From Bacteroidota bacterium (GTDB lineage Bacteria; Bacteroidota; Bacteroidia; Sphingobacteriales; Sphingobacteriaceae): 64,000 nucleotides of DNA. Positions 62,115 to 64,000 of this stretch are shown here, piece after piece. The notes below the pieces were generated by a model. It did not search any database, was not told the DNA's origin, and worked only from the letters and a program-made list of their open reading frames with translations. The stretch lies in the NCBI GenBank assembly GCA_018266915.1, contig JAFDZM010000061.1, positions 36,594 to 100,593 on the forward strand, in the 5' to 3' direction. Within the stretch, counting starts at the first letter, position 1; each line of letters starts with the position of its first letter. A program made the position numbers and the translations under genes.

Positions 62115-62930
62115 TTACTCCTGGTCAGGCAGTACGAAATTGATGGGAATATTATACATAACCCTAACTTTATGCCCGTTTTGAATACCAGGTTTCCAGG
62201 CCGGTGCTATCCTGAGCACCCGTAAAGCTTCTTCATCCAGTCCCGATCCTACGCCCCGTTCTACTTTAATGTTTGATAAATGGCCGTCGGTTTCAACAAT
62301 AAAACTTAAAAACACTTTTCCGTGCACATTATTTTCAGCAGCCTGTGGGGGATAATGGATATTCTTTTGCAGAAATTTTGCCCATGCTTCGGCGCCGCCA
62401 TATGGTTCGGGCAATACCTGTATCTCATACATCTCCTTCGGCTTCTCTTCCGTTATTACAGTGGCAACCGTTCCATTACCCTGATCAGGGATGTCAATGT
62501 TTACACCTTCATCAGTGCCACTTTTTGTCGCAGAGCCTATTGGTTTACTATCAAGTTCAATTAATGTCGGTGGATTTGTAGCTTCCCGATCATCAACAGG
62601 CCTCATAGCCGTGTATTGTATTGTTGCTTGTTGGGCTGGTGGCCTGGATGTTGCTGGTGTTGGCGGTATAACATGCTCATCTTTTATCATAGGCGGCGGT
62701 TTAATTGTATAATCACGAATTATAGTAGGTTCTACGGCGGGCGCCTTAGGTTTAAGGACAGTATATCCAGTATATAAAACAGCCATACTTAAAAATGCAA
62801 TTGCCATGGATTTAGCCATTGTTCCGGCGTAATGGCGGCGCAGATCATATGCGCCATAGTCCTTGTTTTTGTCGTCGAATACAAGCTCGAGCCACTCGGG
62901 ATTGTACAAATCTAATTTTGCGATACTCAT
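62115..62930 (-). CDS. TonB-family energy transducer protein
   Basis: A 271-residue protein with one membrane segment (about 37-55, SMAIAFLSMAVLYTGYTVL), a Pro-rich linker (PPPMIKDEHVIPPTPATSRPPAQQ) and a TonB C-terminal domain (AWAKFLQKNIHYPPQAAENNVHGKVFLSFIVETDGHLSNIKVERGVGSGLDEEALRVLRIAPAWKPGIQNGHKVRVMYNIPINFVL). The N-terminal WLELVFDDKNKDYGAYDLRRHYAGTM is typical for Bacteroidota TonB proteins. It couples inner-membrane energy to outer-membrane receptors. ExbBD genes are not in the window. Confidence 0.9.
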   Translation of the reverse strand: MSIAKLDLYNPEWLELVFDDKNKDYGAYDLRRHYAGTMAKSMAIAFLSMAVLYTGYTVLKPKAPAVEPTIIRDYTIKPPPMIKDEHVIPPTPATSRPPAQQATIQYTAMRPVDDREATNPPTLIELDSKPIGSATKSGTDEGVNIDIPDQGNGTVATVITEEKPKEMYEIQVLPEPYGGAEAWAKFLQKNIHYPPQAAENNVHGKVFLSFIVETDGHLSNIKVERGVGSGLDEEALRVLRIAPAWKPGIQNGHKVRVMYNIPINFVLPDQE

Positions 62931-63042
62931 GTTTTAGGAATTTAATTTTACTTTATAACGTTTTTAACAAATAAAATATTGTATAAATAAAATTTTATTT
63001 AATATTAATTGGCAAAAACATTTTCAACAAAATCTAATCCCA

Positions 63043-63067
63043 CAAAAAACCCGGCTATAGGCCGGGT
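63043..63067 (-). terminator. Terminator after the secreted protein gene
   Basis: ACCCGGC/GCCGGGT stem (63049-63055 with 63061-63067), five-base loop, followed on the minus strand by TTTTTT. It lies about 34 bases past the stop of the gene at 63101-63679. Confidence 0.88.
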
Positions 63068-63100
63068 CAATGTTTAAGTTAACAACAACTATTTCGCTTT

Positions 63101-63679
63101 TCACCACTTCTCCGTCACAATCTTTTTCACAGCTTTTTCTTCTTTAGGTTGGCGCGGCTTACCCTCTGTCATATATTTCTTCAACTTATCGCCTAATTGT
63201 TTGCAAAACGCCCCCGTTTGCTCAAAATAACCTTCTACATCCTTCTTCTGTAATTTATCCGAAGCTTGTTCAAGCGCCACATCCTTTCCATTTACAGGCA
63301 CAAACATGCCATAGCGGTTTTTCTCATAGGGTGTAAACACAAAATTGGTTATCCAATAACGGTATTTGCCCTCTTTGCATTCAATATTTAATGAATAGGC
63401 CATTTCGCCGTTCTCGTGTTTTACCAGCGAGGTGTAAGTCAGGAATTTATCTTTTACTAAAGCACCCGAATTAGTTATCTGCAAGGATTTCTCTTTCGGA
63501 TAAAATTCTTTTATAAACAAAACCATATTCTTTTGCAGGCTGTCCGCTTTAAAGCCAGGCATATCAATCACCTGGTAATAAATGTATTTATTGTTTTCAT
63601 CCATCGACAGCAAACTCTTTTGGGCATTTGCCATACCTGATACAACTAAACATACGATCAGTAATATTATCTTTTTCAT
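63101..63679 (-). CDS. Secreted protein of unknown function
   Basis: A 192-residue protein with signal peptide (IILLIVCLVVSGMANAQ). The mature part has a mixed alpha/beta look (YIYYQVIDMPGFKADSLQKNMVLFIKEFYPKEKSLQITNSGALVKDKFLTYTS, KYRYWITNFVFTPYEKNRYG, and a C-terminal Lys-rich helix). I recognise no named family with confidence. It has its own terminator. Confidence 0.72.
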   Translation of the reverse strand: MKKIILLIVCLVVSGMANAQKSLLSMDENNKYIYYQVIDMPGFKADSLQKNMVLFIKEFYPKEKSLQITNSGALVKDKFLTYTSLVKHENGEMAYSLNIECKEGKYRYWITNFVFTPYEKNRYGMFVPVNGKDVALEQASDKLQKKDVEGYFEQTGAFCKQLGDKLKKYMTEGKPRQPKEEKAVKKIVTEKW

Positions 63680-63690
63680 ACCATAAATAT

Positions 63691-63720
63691 AAAGCCGCTC
63701 CCGTTAAGGTGAGCGGCTTT
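63691..63720 (-). terminator. Hairpin after the beta-barrel gene
   Basis: A perfect 10-bp stem (AAAGCCGCTC at 63691-63700 with 63711-63720) and a ten-base loop lie after the stop of the beta-barrel gene, with a weak T-tail on the minus strand. Confidence 0.75.
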
Positions 63721-63746
63721 GGTGAAATTTAATATAACTAAATTAA

Positions 63747-64000
63747 TTAGAAAGCATATACAGCAGCGATCAGGAACTGATTGGCTGACTTGGTTGCTGC
63801 ACCGTCACTGTTGGTAAAGCCAAAAGTATCTACGTTAGCGTTATCAAACCTTACTTCCGGGATCAGCGTTATAGCACCTGCTTTGATATTTGCTGTTGCA
63901 GTAATTCCTGTAACGTTATCGCCGTTTTTAACTTTGAAATATTCACCTCTTAAACCGAAAGTAACCACTTTAGATACAGCTAACTGAGGGTATAAAGCCA
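63747..64000 (-). CDS. Outer-membrane beta-barrel (porin-like) protein, C-terminal end (partial)
   Basis: The reading frame is open through the window edge and ends TAA at 63747-63749. Alternating strands such as VVTFGLRGEYFKV, GITATANIKAGAITLIPEVRFDN, and the C-terminal FLIAAVYAF with a terminal aromatic residue are typical of the last strands of a beta-barrel. The family may be the Bacteroidota porin type, but only the end is present. Confidence 0.65.
   Translation of the reverse strand, partial: ALYPQLAVSKVVTFGLRGEYFKVKNGDNVTGITATANIKAGAITLIPEVRFDNANVDTFGFTNSDGAATKSANQFLIAAVYAF

Noticed and set aside
1..64000. CRISPR array or phage genes
   Set aside because: No regularly spaced repeats, cas genes, integrase or structural phage genes were seen.

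Overview
The window looks like a chromosomal segment of a Bacteroidota bacterium of the Sphingobacteriaceae type (Mucilaginibacter or Pedobacter-like; inferred from gene content, not from any search). Supporting signs are DUF5686, DUF4296, DUF4905, DUF4382 and DUF4833 proteins, a TonB-type energy transducer, an archaeal-type prolyl-tRNA synthetase, sphingolipid genes, and promoter-like TAnnTTTG boxes with few Shine-Dalgarno sequences. It is moderately AT-rich and mostly ordinary chromosome, with no phage, plasmid or CRISPR region.

Positions 1-9079 hold the most coherent system: an apparently near-complete locus for inositol-phosphoryl sphingolipids. It starts with the C-terminal end of a serine palmitoyltransferase, followed by a terminator and a large GNAT-like acyltransferase (candidate sphingoid-base N-acyltransferase). 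Then come myo-inositol-3-phosphate synthase, a PgpA-like phosphatase (candidate phosphatidylinositol-phosphate phosphatase), an outer-membrane DUF5686 protein, a CDP-alcohol phosphotransferase (candidate PIP synthase), a secreted DUF4833 protein, a sterol-desaturase-fold fatty acid hydroxylase and an Aur1-like PAP2 enzyme (candidate inositol-phosphorylceramide synthase). Several of these overlap or are spaced by a few bases.

Positions 9249-17911 carry a frameshifted TPR membrane protein, a CAP-domain protein, TruC-like pseudouridine synthase, DUF1456, a DEAD-box-like helicase with degraded motifs, a heparan-glucosaminide-type acetyltransferase, a small-subunit/GMC dehydrogenase pair, a Tat-exported Dabb protein and a DUF4382 lipoprotein. 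Positions 17976-20841 form a divergent pair of an NrtR-type Nudix regulator and a GH3 glycosidase, separated by two 21-bp palindromes. Positions 20903-35866 are mainly housekeeping or unknown: YVTN propeller, cytochrome b561-like protein, MnmE, nucleoid-associated protein, cystathionine gamma-synthase/lyase, ProRS, LysM-RlpA protein, uridine kinase and a CHASE3-PAS histidine kinase.

Positions 35875-45548 hold ketoacid CoA-transferase, an SGNH esterase, MutS2, YggS, aspartate kinase and DUF92. Positions 46115-51782 look like an accessory stretch downstream of tRNA-His: a decayed VOC gene, a GTGAAC palindrome cluster, an acetyltransferase-like membrane protein, peptidase E between imperfect direct repeats, and an M13 metallopeptidase. 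Positions 51889-64000 contain a copper-type P-ATPase, RNase H, fructose-1,6-bisphosphatase, a phosphodiesterase, TrmN6-like methyltransferase, GH29 fucosidase, a VOC protein, a self-contained REP/RAYT transposase module, PurL, a TonB-like protein and the end of a beta-barrel protein. Degenerate hairpin repeats recur between genes throughout.
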